Assembly: GCA_965204165.1 (NCBI GenBank)
Contig: OZ241969.1
Span: 3,472,001-3,536,000 of the forward strand
DNA from: VYFG01 sp965204165
GTDB taxonomy: Bacteria; Pseudomonadota; Gammaproteobacteria; Arenicellales; Poriferihabitantaceae
Reading direction: 5' to 3'
Length of the DNA stretch: 64,000 nt
The notes beneath the pieces are model-generated. The model had not been told where the DNA came from. It saw only the letters and a list, made by a program, of their open reading frames with translations, and made no database searches. Position numbers and translations under genes: made by a program. Positions 8,574-16,748 of the stretch are shown piece by piece. The stretch's first letter is position 1. Every line of letters starts with the position of its first letter.

Positions 8574-9410
8574 TCAGCAGGCCGGCTGGCCGTCACTCCA
8601 CCGGTTCGAGATCCGGCGATAGTGTCCGGCGCCCTCGACATTGCCGCGGCGTTCCATGCCCTGGACCAGGATTCCGCATTTGCGCCGCAGGGTGTCGATG
8701 CAGGCCCCGCGGTCCCCCGCATCCAGCGTGTCCCTCAGCAGCAGTTTGTCCAGGGAATGGACCCTGAACCGATCCATGCCCCAGTGCCGCCTGGACAGCT
8801 GGTCATGGTGACCGCCGTACTTGATGACACAGGGTTCCTTCACCAGCCCGGCACGGTAACGCTGAAAGACGCGCAGCCACAGGTCATAGTCCTCGCAGGC
8901 GGGCAGATCCGGATCGAACAGCCCCGCATCCGCCAGCACTGAGCCGTGCAGCAGCACGGATGACGGGGACACGCAGCAAAGCGGCAGACACTGGCGGAAT
9001 ATCCTGCCTTCCGGCTTTGCATGTCTTCGACCCGGGTTCACCCTGCGGCCGTTCCTGATCCAGATCTCGTCGGTGTGGCAGACCCTGAGTTCCGGATGTC
9101 CGGCAAGGAGCCTTGCCTGTAATTCGAGCTTGCGCGGGAGCCATTCGTCGTCGGAATCCAGCAAGGCGATCCATTCTCCCGTGGCAGCGTTGATGCCCCG
9201 GTTGCGCGCCGCGCTGACACCCGCATTGGCCTGGCTCAGGATCGTTACCGACGGAAATGTCCGCGCCAGGAGCGGCGCCGTTCCGTCATCGGACCCGTCG
9301 TCCACCACGATGATTTCCCGGGGCGCCAGGGTCTGGCCGAACACCGAACGGATGGCCCTTGAGACCAGGGCGGCCCGGTTGTGGGTGGGTATGACGACGC
9401 TGACATCCAC
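8574..9410 (-). CDS. Family 2 glycosyltransferase
   Basis: This is a cytosolic inverting glycosyltransferase with the GT-A fold. Its 278 residues contain VSVVIPTHNRAALVSRAI at the N-terminus, IIVVDDGSDDGT, NAGVSAARNRGI and the metal-binding LLDSDDEWLPRKL; EDYDLWLRVFQRY supplies the catalytic-base region. The start is GTG. No membrane segments are seen. Acceptor and sugar are unknown, and there is no polysaccharide cluster around it, only the downstream nucleosidase-like gene and mdh upstream. Confidence 0.85.
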   Translation of the reverse strand: MDVSVVIPTHNRAALVSRAIRSVFGQTLAPREIIVVDDGSDDGTAPLLARTFPSVTILSQANAGVSAARNRGINAATGEWIALLDSDDEWLPRKLELQARLLAGHPELRVCHTDEIWIRNGRRVNPGRRHAKPEGRIFRQCLPLCCVSPSSVLLHGSVLADAGLFDPDLPACEDYDLWLRVFQRYRAGLVKEPCVIKYGGHHDQLSRRHWGMDRFRVHSLDKLLLRDTLDAGDRGACIDTLRRKCGILVQGMERRGNVEGAGHYRRISNRWSDGQPAC

Positions 9411-9454
9411 AGGGCAACCGACGGTGTCACCGCCCGCAGGACGGCAACGGCCGC

Positions 9455-10426
9455 CTACATCAGGTGGCTGACCGCATCGCGCTCTTCCAGCAGTTCCCTC
9501 TCGGTGAGCGTCATGCGTTCCCTGCTGAAGTCATTGATTTCGAGGTCCCGGCAGACATGATAGTCCCCCCCGCTGCAGGTCACCGGGAAGGAATACATGA
9601 TCCCCTCCGCGATACCGTAGCTTCCGTCCGAGGGAATCGCCATGCTGACCCAGTCATCTTCCCGCGTGCCCATCGCCCAGTCACGCATGTGATCGAGGGC
9701 GGCGGACGCCGCGGACGCGGCGCTTGACGCGCCACGGGCCTTGATGATGGCGGTACCGCGATTCTGCACCTCCGGGATGAAGTTTTCCCTGAACCATTCC
9801 CCGGGCACATCGACCGGCGCCCCATCCACCATCACGTGGAAAACATCGGGATATTGTGTGGCGGAATGGTTCCCCCAGATGGTCATCCGCCTGACCGCAT
9901 CATGGTGGACGCCCACCTTGTCCGCCAACTGGGCCTTGGCCCGGTTGTGGTCCAGCCGGGTCATCGCGGTGAATCGGCGCGGGTCGAGATCCGGGGCATT
10001 GGCGGCGGCAATGAGCGCATTGGTGTTCGCCGGGTTGCCCACCACCAGGACACGGACGTTCCGTGATGCATTGTCATTGAGGGCCTTTCCCTGGACCGAG
10101 AAGATCTTGCCGTTGTCCTTGAGCAGGTCGCTGCGCTGCATGTCCGCCGTCCTCGGCTTGGAACCCACGAGCAACGCATAGTCCGCGTCCCCGAAGGCCA
10201 CGTTGGGATCATCGGAGGTTTCTATCCCGGCCAGCAACGGAAAAGCGCAGTCCATCAGTTCCATCACCACCCCCATGACCGCACCCATCGCAGGGGGGAT
10301 TTCCAGCAACTGCAGGATGACAGGCTGATCCCTTCCCAGCATGTCGCCGGCGGCGATTCTGAACAACAGTGCATAGGAAATGTTACCGGCGGCTCCGGTC
10401 ACCGCAACTCGGACGGGTGGTTTCAT
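9455..10426 (-). CDS. mdh: Malate dehydrogenase (NAD)
   Basis: This TCA-cycle enzyme oxidises malate to oxaloacetate. The 323-residue protein is of the cytosolic/Y-type bacterial class: VTGAAGNISYAL nucleotide loop near residue 10, GNPANTN, RLDHNRA with catalytic-site residues, and WGNHSATQYPD carrying the active-site His. Length is normal. It is transcribed away from the AT-rich region upstream of the transglycosylase gene. Confidence is high. Confidence 0.95.
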   Translation of the reverse strand: MKPPVRVAVTGAAGNISYALLFRIAAGDMLGRDQPVILQLLEIPPAMGAVMGVVMELMDCAFPLLAGIETSDDPNVAFGDADYALLVGSKPRTADMQRSDLLKDNGKIFSVQGKALNDNASRNVRVLVVGNPANTNALIAAANAPDLDPRRFTAMTRLDHNRAKAQLADKVGVHHDAVRRMTIWGNHSATQYPDVFHVMVDGAPVDVPGEWFRENFIPEVQNRGTAIIKARGASSAASAASAALDHMRDWAMGTREDDWVSMAIPSDGSYGIAEGIMYSFPVTCSGGDYHVCRDLEINDFSRERMTLTERELLEERDAVSHLM

Positions 10427-10809
10427 GGTATTTCTCGAAGGTGTTTGGGTACCGTGGAAGAGCGGGGATTATAGTCAATGCCGGCATCGCTGTCCCTCGC
10501 CCGTAAGTTCCACCTGCAGTGTCCGCCCCAGGATATTCGCCGTATCGCGAACGGGACCCCGAGGACGGGGCCACACCACGGCGTCCGGTCAATGGGAAAA
10601 GGCAGAGCGGCAATCCGGATTCAGTGACGGATAGTGTATTATTATAATAATATCAATTTATTATAGATTAATCTTAATAAATTGAATACAATACGAAATC
10701 GAATCGGAAGATTGTCTTCCACCGGCACCGGAGTCCGCGGATTGTTGCAAAACGGTCATGCGGCTTCCGGTTGACTGGGCCTTGGATGGTCCGTAGTATT
10801 CAATCGGAT
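10427..10809. other. Divergent intergenic region with an AT island and two palindromes
   Basis: This 383-base gap separates mdh (minus) from the transglycosylase gene (plus). Most of it is GC-rich and shows no plausible gene. At 10633-10690 it turns strongly AT-rich and holds two adjacent palindromes: TATTATTA/TAATAATA (10637-10652, no spacer) and AATTTATTA (10655-10663) with TAATAAATT (10675-10683) around an inner AGATT/AATCT. The island could be a promoter or a site for a nucleoid protein or regulator. Confidence 0.6.
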
Positions 10810-12297
10810 ATGCCCCTTTCTCTCCCCAAGTCCCTCCTGTTTTGCGCCCTGCTGCTGCCGCTGCCCGGCTGCGCCGGCGGATCGTGGCAGGCGACGCCCG
10901 GCAGTCCGGTGACGGTGTCCGCCGTGGCCCTGCCCGAACTGTCCGAGCCCGCGTCAACGGATGGTAATCTGCTGGCGGCCAGCGCCGCCAATGTCCCGGA
11001 TAGCGACCGGGAGATCGTCCCTTCCCGCCTCCTGCCTGAACTCGATTTCCCGGAAATCGAACCGGGAATCCTGTCCGATCCGGCCCGGGAACCCGAACCG
11101 GCGGAACCGGAGGCATTTCCGGAGTCAACGGATAACCTCTGGGACCGGCTGAACAGGGGATTCCGTCTCGGCAACCTGGAAGAGCTGCCGGGCCGGGTGG
11201 AGAAATTCGAACGCAGGTACGGCAGCTACCCGATGTATTTCGAGCGACTGGGTGATCGCGCCTATTGGTTTCTCCACTACATCCTCGAGGAAGTCGAAAG
11301 CCGCGGCATGCCGACCGAGATCGCCATCCTGCCGGCCATAGAAAGCGCATTCCGGCCCGACGCAACCTCCCGTGCGAGGGCGGCGGGAATGTGGCAGTTC
11401 ATCAGTGCCACCGGCCGCAGGTATGGTCTTCGGCAGGACTGGTGGATGGACGCACGTCGCGATCTGGTCCATTCCACCCGCGCCGCCCTGGACTACCTGG
11501 AATACCTGTCCCAGGAATTCGACGGCGACTGGGAACTGGCACTGGCGGCCTACAATGCCGGCGAGGGTGCCGTACGACGCCAGATCCGCCGCAACCGGAA
11601 TCGCAATCTCCCCACGACCTATGCACACCTCAAGCTGAAACGGGAGACCAGGGAATATGTGCCCCGCCTGATGGCGGTGCGGAACATCCTGCGTGATCCG
11701 GAGAAATACGGCATTGCCCTGAAGCCCTTGGAAAACCGGCCGACCTTGCGGGTGATCGACCTGGAAATCCAGACCGACATCTCGGTTGCCGCCTCTTTCC
11801 TCTCGCTGACGCTCAAACAACTCCACTTCCTGAACCTCGGCTACAAGCGGCGGGTGACACCGCCCAATGGCCCGCACCATCTGGCAGTGCCGGCGGACGA
11901 GGCCCAGGTCCTGCTGGAGGGACTTGCCGGACTGACGCCCACGCAACGCCTGCAATGGGCGCATCACAAGGTCAAGTCCGGCGAGTATCTTGGGAAGATC
12001 GCGCGCCTGCATGGTGTTTCCATCCGGTCGATCCAGCAGGCGAATCAGCTCAAATCCGACCTGATTCATCCCGGCCAGGAACTGCGTATCCCGCTGAGCG
12101 CGGGAGCGAATCAGTATGCCGGGCCCACATGGGGCTCCGGCAGTGGTGAAACCGTCACCCATCTCGTTGTGCCGGGGGACTCTCTTTGGAAGATATCCCG
12201 CATCTACGGTACCAGCCTTGATGACCTGCTGCAGTGGAACCAGCTGACACGCAGCACCATCCTGCACCCGGGGCAGAGCATCATCGTCAGCCCGTAG
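10810..12297 (+). CDS. mltD: Membrane-bound lytic transglycosylase, MltD type, with LysM repeats
   Basis: This lipoprotein cleaves peptidoglycan glycan strands. Starting at ATG 10810 gives 495 residues with a lipobox LPLPGC. After a Pro/Glu-rich linker comes a GH23 transglycosylase domain, with the catalytic Glu in AIESAFRPDA and the family motif AAYNAGEGAVRR. Two C-terminal LysM modules begin HKVKSGEYLGKIARLHGVS and HLVVPGDSLWKISRIYGTS. An upstream in-frame TTG at 10771 would bury the signal peptide and is unlikely. It is convergent with rimI. Confidence 0.9.
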   Translation: MPLSLPKSLLFCALLLPLPGCAGGSWQATPGSPVTVSAVALPELSEPASTDGNLLAASAANVPDSDREIVPSRLLPELDFPEIEPGILSDPAREPEPAEPEAFPESTDNLWDRLNRGFRLGNLEELPGRVEKFERRYGSYPMYFERLGDRAYWFLHYILEEVESRGMPTEIAILPAIESAFRPDATSRARAAGMWQFISATGRRYGLRQDWWMDARRDLVHSTRAALDYLEYLSQEFDGDWELALAAYNAGEGAVRRQIRRNRNRNLPTTYAHLKLKRETREYVPRLMAVRNILRDPEKYGIALKPLENRPTLRVIDLEIQTDISVAASFLSLTLKQLHFLNLGYKRRVTPPNGPHHLAVPADEAQVLLEGLAGLTPTQRLQWAHHKVKSGEYLGKIARLHGVSIRSIQQANQLKSDLIHPGQELRIPLSAGANQYAGPTWGSGSGETVTHLVVPGDSLWKISRIYGTSLDDLLQWNQLTRSTILHPGQSIIVSP

Positions 12298-12392
12298 CCC
12301 CGGAGTTTCCGCCGTCATTCGGGGCCTTGCCGCACACGAGCGGTCTTCCGTCAGTTTCAGGAACAGCCCGGCCAGCGGAACACGGGTACGGG

Positions 12393-12854
12393 TCAGAGGG
12401 CTTTCTCCATCACGATCGCGTCATTTTCCGGGCCCGCACCCGGTCGGCCGGAATAGTAGCCCCGCCTGCGGCCCACCTCGGCAAATCCCGAGGCCCGGTA
12501 CAGGGATACTGCCGGAAGATTGGAACAACGCACTTCCAGCCAGATCCTGTCCAGCTTCCTTGCCATGCCCAACCTGCAGAGAAGTTCCAGGAAAGTTTTC
12601 CCGTATCCCCTTGATCGGAAAGAGGGAAGAACCACCAGGTTGAGGATTTCCATGACCCCGGGCAACTGCCTCACGATGCAATAGCCGGCTACACCTTCCG
12701 GGGACCGGAGGGTGAAGCCCAGGTGACCACAGTGCAGGCTCTGGCGCACCTGGACCAGGGTCCATGAATCCTGATCCCGCGATTCCTCCTCCATGAACCG
12801 CCCGGCAGACTCAGGTGTCAGTTCGGCCAGTGAATACGCCGCCTCAATCGTCAA
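12393..12854 (-). CDS. rimI: Ribosomal protein S18-alanine N-acetyltransferase RimI
   Basis: The 153-residue GNAT protein acetylates the N-terminus of ribosomal protein S18. It shows ILNLVVLPSFRSRGYGKTFLE (acetyl-CoA loop R-G-Y-G-K) and WLEVRCSNLPAVSLYRASGF, the typical RimI ending. The only start in the conserved region is TTG at 12854, which overlaps the preceding gene by 11 bases. It is the last gene of the psd-pssA-(HolD-like)-rimI run. Confidence 0.88.
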   Translation of the reverse strand: MTIEAAYSLAELTPESAGRFMEEESRDQDSWTLVQVRQSLHCGHLGFTLRSPEGVAGYCIVRQLPGVMEILNLVVLPSFRSRGYGKTFLELLCRLGMARKLDRIWLEVRCSNLPAVSLYRASGFAEVGRRRGYYSGRPGAGPENDAIVMEKAL

Positions 12855-13485
12855 GGGATGCCATCCCGGATGCCACCATCCTTCGCCACAGTCTCTCCTT
12901 GCCGTTCGGGTCCGCCATCAAGGACCCCAGGTCGTCCCCCGTCAGCAGGGCAACCGGCCCTGCGCCGGCAGTACGATCCGATGGCCCGTCCGGCTCCACT
13001 CCGCTCATATGGGCACGTGCCCACTCACTGCAATCGCGCCCGAGCGCGACTACCCGTCTCGGTGACTTCCCGGGACGGGCCTCAAGCAACTGCCGGGCGG
13101 ATCTCGAGGTGTCCGCGTCCGCCCGGCCATCCCCGGGGTGAAACAAGGATACGTCCCCGGGCGCGAGTCCCATGGCCGCAAGAATCTCCTCGAGGAGCCG
13201 TCTTGCGGAAGGATTCGATTCCAGGAACTGCGCACTGTCCGAGCAGAAGACCCAGATATCGCGGACAGGGTCCGACTCGCCGCCGGCAAGATGCCAACGA
13301 TCTGTTCCGGCGGTGCCTGCCTGCTCCCGATCTGCTCCGGAACGGGCATTGGACGGTGTATCCGGACGGGGAGCGGCGGGGAAATCCTTTTGATCCGTAC
13401 GCCGGCGCCAGACCTCGATGCCGATCAGTCCGAGGATTTCGGCCTGCCTGGGCGACAACGCGCCCATTCCCCGGGACTTCGGCAT
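12844..13485 (-). CDS. Uncharacterised protein upstream of rimI, possibly HolD-like
   Basis: The 213-residue product has an N-terminal LSPRQAEILGLIGIEVW segment and a later alpha/beta part (DIWVFCSDSAQF, LLEEILAAMGLAP, RRVVALGRD). This pattern and its position directly upstream of rimI recall holD, the DNA polymerase III psi subunit gene that often overlaps rimI in gammaproteobacteria. Similarity is weak by eye, and a uracil-DNA-glycosylase-like fold is another option. The 11-base overlap with rimI and the 20-base gap to pssA support a real gene. Function is inference only. Confidence 0.5.
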   Translation of the reverse strand: MPKSRGMGALSPRQAEILGLIGIEVWRRRTDQKDFPAAPRPDTPSNARSGADREQAGTAGTDRWHLAGGESDPVRDIWVFCSDSAQFLESNPSARRLLEEILAAMGLAPGDVSLFHPGDGRADADTSRSARQLLEARPGKSPRRVVALGRDCSEWARAHMSGVEPDGPSDRTAGAGPVALLTGDDLGSLMADPNGKERLWRRMVASGMASLDD

Positions 13486-13505
13486 CTCAGGCGGTCATGC
13501 CGGGG

Positions 13506-14315
13506 TCACTGACCGGATCCGGTGTCGTCGGGTGAATCCGTCCCTCCGTCTCCGCCCTCGTCATCGTCGGGCAGGAAGGCCGGGCTTTCCTGGTGGCCCT
13601 TCCGCCACCGCATGAGCCATCCCCACGGGCCCGAAAGCACATATCCGAGGGCCATGACGAACAATACGGTGGACGGATCGAAGTAGATCAGCACCAGCAT
13701 CAACAGCAGTACGATCAGCACCACGAAAGGAATCCTGTCCTTGTAGTCAAAATCCTTGAAACTGCGGAACCGGAGATTGCTGACCATCAGGATCGCCGCC
13801 ACCAGGGTGACACCGGCACTCAGCCAGGATACGCCTTCGCCGGAAATCCCGAATTCGTACATGCACCAGACCCAGAACACCACGAATGCCGCGCCGGATG
13901 GGGACGGCAAGCCGTAAAAGTAGCGCTTGTCCTTGATGGTGAGGGTGTTGAACCGGGCCAGCCGAAGCGCCGTGGCGGCCACGTACAGGAAGGAGATCGC
14001 CGCCCCCGCCCGACTGATGCTTTGCAGTGACCAGAAGTAGACCATCATCGCCGGCGCCACTCCAAAGGCGACCAGATCCACGAGACTGTCGTATTCCTTT
14101 CCGAACTCGCTGGTGGTGTTGGTCCAGCGCGCCACCCGGCCGTCAAGGCCGTCCATGATCATGGCCACGAAAATCCAGACCGCCGCGAGATCGAATCGCC
14201 CATGGGTTGCCTGGATGATGGCAATGAACCCGAACAGCAGTCCCGCCGTGGTAAACAGGCTGGGAAGAAAGTAGATACCCTTGCGGCCCTTGCCGCTGTC
14301 ACCCTCTGAATACAT
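13506..14315 (-). CDS. pssA: CDP-diacylglycerol-serine O-phosphatidyltransferase
   Basis: This integral membrane enzyme makes phosphatidylserine from CDP-diacylglycerol and serine. The CDP-alcohol phosphotransferase motif is visible as MDGLDGRVARWTNTTSEFGKEYDSLVD (quoted in two parts: MDGLDGRVAR and EFGKEYDSLVD), with the Asp pairs in D-G-x2-A-R-x8-G-x3-D-x3-D arrangement. Several hydrophobic helices follow and the C-terminus is acidic. The 269 residues are normal for the type II bacterial class. It lies 53 bases downstream of psd, the next enzyme of the pathway. Confidence 0.93.
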   Translation of the reverse strand: MYSEGDSGKGRKGIYFLPSLFTTAGLLFGFIAIIQATHGRFDLAAVWIFVAMIMDGLDGRVARWTNTTSEFGKEYDSLVDLVAFGVAPAMMVYFWSLQSISRAGAAISFLYVAATALRLARFNTLTIKDKRYFYGLPSPSGAAFVVFWVWCMYEFGISGEGVSWLSAGVTLVAAILMVSNLRFRSFKDFDYKDRIPFVVLIVLLLMLVLIYFDPSTVLFVMALGYVLSGPWGWLMRWRKGHQESPAFLPDDDEGGDGGTDSPDDTGSGQ

Positions 14316-14368
14316 GCCGGATTCGGGTTATCGCCTCCATGGGGGGATCAGGTGGTAATGATACTCCA

Positions 14369-15019
14369 TCAGGTACCCAGGTTCCCGATCACGTCGTTTC
14401 CCGAAGCCACCCACTGGTTCAGGGTCACCTGCAGTGCCGCGCTCTCCGGGAGGTACAGGTCGACCCGGGATCCGAACCGGATGAATCCGTAGCGCTGCCC
14501 GGTTCTCACCTCGTCGCCTGCCCGGACATAGCAGAAGATTCTCCGGGCAATCAGGCCCGCGATCTGGACAGCGACCACATCCTTGCCGTCATCGGTGTGG
14601 ATCCAGACGGCATTGCGCTCGTTCGATGCGGACGCCTTGTCCAGGGCGGCGTTGAAGAAGGAGCCGCGGTGATAGGAGCACTCCCTGATCGATCCGCCGA
14701 CCGGAATCAGGTTGGAATGCACGGAGAAAACGTTCATGAATATGCTGATCTTCCGCATCCTCGGGCGCCCCTTGAGGTAGGGGTTTTCCTCTTCCCCGAT
14801 AAACACGACCTTGCCGCTTGCAGGGGCAACCACGTCTCCGGGCTTTTCACTGACGAGGCGCGGGGGGTCGCGGAAGAACTGGATCACGAACAGAACCAGC
14901 AGCCACACCGGTGCGGACCACCAGCCAAGCTGCCAGGTGGCCACAGCCCCCAGGCACAGCACCAGAACCAGGTGAAGCCGGCCTTCCGGTGCAAATATCG
15001 GGTATCGGGCTGTCTGCAT
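14369..15019 (-). CDS. psd: Phosphatidylserine decarboxylase, type II
   Basis: It converts phosphatidylserine to phosphatidylethanolamine at the membrane. The 216-residue proenzyme from ATG 15019 has two N-terminal membrane segments, then FFRDPPR, MNVFSVHSNLIP and the C-terminal self-cleavage site FGSRVDLYLP, where the Gly-Ser bond is cut and the Ser becomes the pyruvoyl group. A TTG nine codons upstream would start within the ilvC terminator and is rejected. Paired with pssA, it completes PE synthesis. Confidence 0.92.
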   Translation of the reverse strand: MQTARYPIFAPEGRLHLVLVLCLGAVATWQLGWWSAPVWLLVLFVIQFFRDPPRLVSEKPGDVVAPASGKVVFIGEEENPYLKGRPRMRKISIFMNVFSVHSNLIPVGGSIRECSYHRGSFFNAALDKASASNERNAVWIHTDDGKDVVAVQIAGLIARRIFCYVRAGDEVRTGQRYGFIRFGSRVDLYLPESAALQVTLNQWVASGNDVIGNLGT

Positions 15020-15044
15020 GACGGGCAAACCGGGGCGGTATGAC

Positions 15045-15068
15045 AAAAAACCGGGGACGAACCCCGGT
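15045..15068 (-). terminator. Intrinsic terminator of the ilvI-ilvH-ilvC operon
   Basis: On the minus strand, 26 bases after the ilvC stop, ACCGGGG and CCCCGGT pair around a 5-base loop and are followed by TTTTTG. This is a textbook rho-independent terminator. It separates the ilv genes from psd-pssA, which read in the same direction. Confidence 0.8.
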
Positions 15069-15093
15069 CTTCAGTACCGTGGTCCGGCGAAAC

Positions 15094-16110
15094 TCAGTTC
15101 CTGGACTTGTCCACGACCTTGGATTCCCCGATCCAGGACATCATGGAGCGCAGCTTTTCGCCCACTTCCTCGATCTGGTGCTTGCGGGCCTGGTCCCGCA
15201 GTTCCGGGAAACGTTTCCCGCCGCTTGCGTTCTCATCCATCCATTCCCTGGCAAATTCACCGGACTGGATCTCTGCCAGTATCTTTTTCATCTCTGCCTT
15301 GACCTGCTCGTTCACGATCCGCGGACCCCGGGTCATGTCGCCGAATTCCGCAGTGTTGGAAATGGAATAGCGCATGTCCGCAATCCCCCCCTCGTACATC
15401 AGGTCCACGATCAGCTTGAGTTCATGCAGACATTCGAAGTAGGCCATCTCCGGCGAGTAGCCCGCCTCCACCAGGGTTTCAAAACCGGCCTGGACCAGGC
15501 CGGTTGCGCCGCCGCAGAGAACTGCCTGCTCACCGAACAGGTCGGTTTCGGTTTCCTCACGGAAAGTGGTCTTGATGATACCGGCGCGGCCGCCGCCAAT
15601 GGCGGAAGCATAGGCCACGCCAACGGATTCGGCGTTACCCGTGGCGTCCTGGTGAATGGCCACGAGGCAGGGCACCCCGGCACCCTGCTCGAAGGTGGAG
15701 CGGACCAGGTGACCCGGACCCTTGGGCGCCACCATGATGACGTCCACGTCCTGCCTGGGGTCGATGTATCCGAAATGGATGTTGAAACCATGGGCAAAGG
15801 CCAGGGCGCTTCCCGGCTTCAGGTTCTCCTCCACCTCCTGCTTGTAGATGGCGCCCATGAGTTCGTCCGGTGCCAGCATCATGACGAGATCGGCGGACCT
15901 GACCGCCTCACCCACCTCCGCCACATCGAGACCCGCGGTCTCGGCCTTGACCCGGCTTGCGGAGCCCTCCCGCAGTCCGACCACCACATCGATACCGGAA
16001 TCCTTGAGATTGTTGGCATGGGCGTGCCCCTGGGATCCATAACCGATGACGGCCACCTTGCGACTCTTGATCAGTTCGGGATCGGCATCTTTGTCGTAAA
16101 AAACTTGCAT
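15094..16110 (-). CDS. ilvC: Ketol-acid reductoisomerase
   Basis: The second enzyme of branched-chain amino acid synthesis isomerises and reduces acetolactate with NADPH. ATG 16110 is preceded by GGAG at good spacing and gives 338 residues, the standard class I length. Motifs: VAVIGYGSQGHAHANNL for the Rossmann fold, MMLAPDE, AFAHGFNIHF and the C-terminal knotted domain with EQAVLCGG and YSISNTAE. It follows ilvI-ilvH and ends in an intrinsic terminator. Confidence 0.96.
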   Translation of the reverse strand: MQVFYDKDADPELIKSRKVAVIGYGSQGHAHANNLKDSGIDVVVGLREGSASRVKAETAGLDVAEVGEAVRSADLVMMLAPDELMGAIYKQEVEENLKPGSALAFAHGFNIHFGYIDPRQDVDVIMVAPKGPGHLVRSTFEQGAGVPCLVAIHQDATGNAESVGVAYASAIGGGRAGIIKTTFREETETDLFGEQAVLCGGATGLVQAGFETLVEAGYSPEMAYFECLHELKLIVDLMYEGGIADMRYSISNTAEFGDMTRGPRIVNEQVKAEMKKILAEIQSGEFAREWMDENASGGKRFPELRDQARKHQIEEVGEKLRSMMSWIGESKVVDKSRN

Positions 16111-16253
16111 GGAAATATCTCCGGTTTTCAATACTACAGGCCTTCAAAACAACCAAACGTCATCCTGGTCAGACCTCTTGTTCTGCAGGACGGCTGACTG
16201 GTGAACACCGCCCGGCCGGGCGCGGGATTATACACGGACTGGGCCGGGACGGA

Positions 16254-16748
16254 TTACACCTTGAGTGCGCGTTTTCCCCGTCCGATGCCGGAGATGCCGG
16301 ACCGCACCACTTCGATGATTTCCACCTGTCCCAGGGCCTGAATGAAGGCATCCACCTTGTCGCCGTTTCCGGTCATCTCCAGGGTGTAGGTGCTGTCGGT
16401 GACATCGATGATCCGGCCCCGGAAGATATCCACCAGCCGCTTGACCTCCTCGCGCTCATCGTTGCCATGTGCAACCACCTTCACCAGCATCAATTCCCGT
16501 TCAATATGCTGGCCCTCCGTGAGATCGATGAGCTTGACCACGTCCACCAGCTTGTTGAGCTGCTTGGTGATCTGCTCGATGATGCTGTCACTGCCACGGG
16601 TTACAATGGTCATCCGGGACAGCGTCGGATCCTCCGTGGGCGCCACGGTCAATGACTCGATGTTGTAGCCGCGGGCGGAAAACAGTCCGGCCACACGGGA
16701 CAGGGCACCGGATTCGTTCTCCAGCAACAGGGAAATGATTCTACGCAT
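16254..16748 (-). CDS. ilvH: Acetolactate synthase small (regulatory) subunit
   Basis: The 164-residue ACT-domain protein activates the catalytic subunit and confers valine feedback inhibition. It opens with RRIISLLLENESGALSRVAG and RGYNIESLTV, the classic ACT effector site, and has a C-terminal domain ending GIGRGKRALKV. Its ATG overlaps the ilvI stop by one base, so the subunits are translationally coupled. Confidence 0.96.
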   Translation of the reverse strand: MRRIISLLLENESGALSRVAGLFSARGYNIESLTVAPTEDPTLSRMTIVTRGSDSIIEQITKQLNKLVDVVKLIDLTEGQHIERELMLVKVVAHGNDEREEVKRLVDIFRGRIIDVTDSTYTLEMTGNGDKVDAFIQALGQVEIIEVVRSGISGIGRGKRALKV

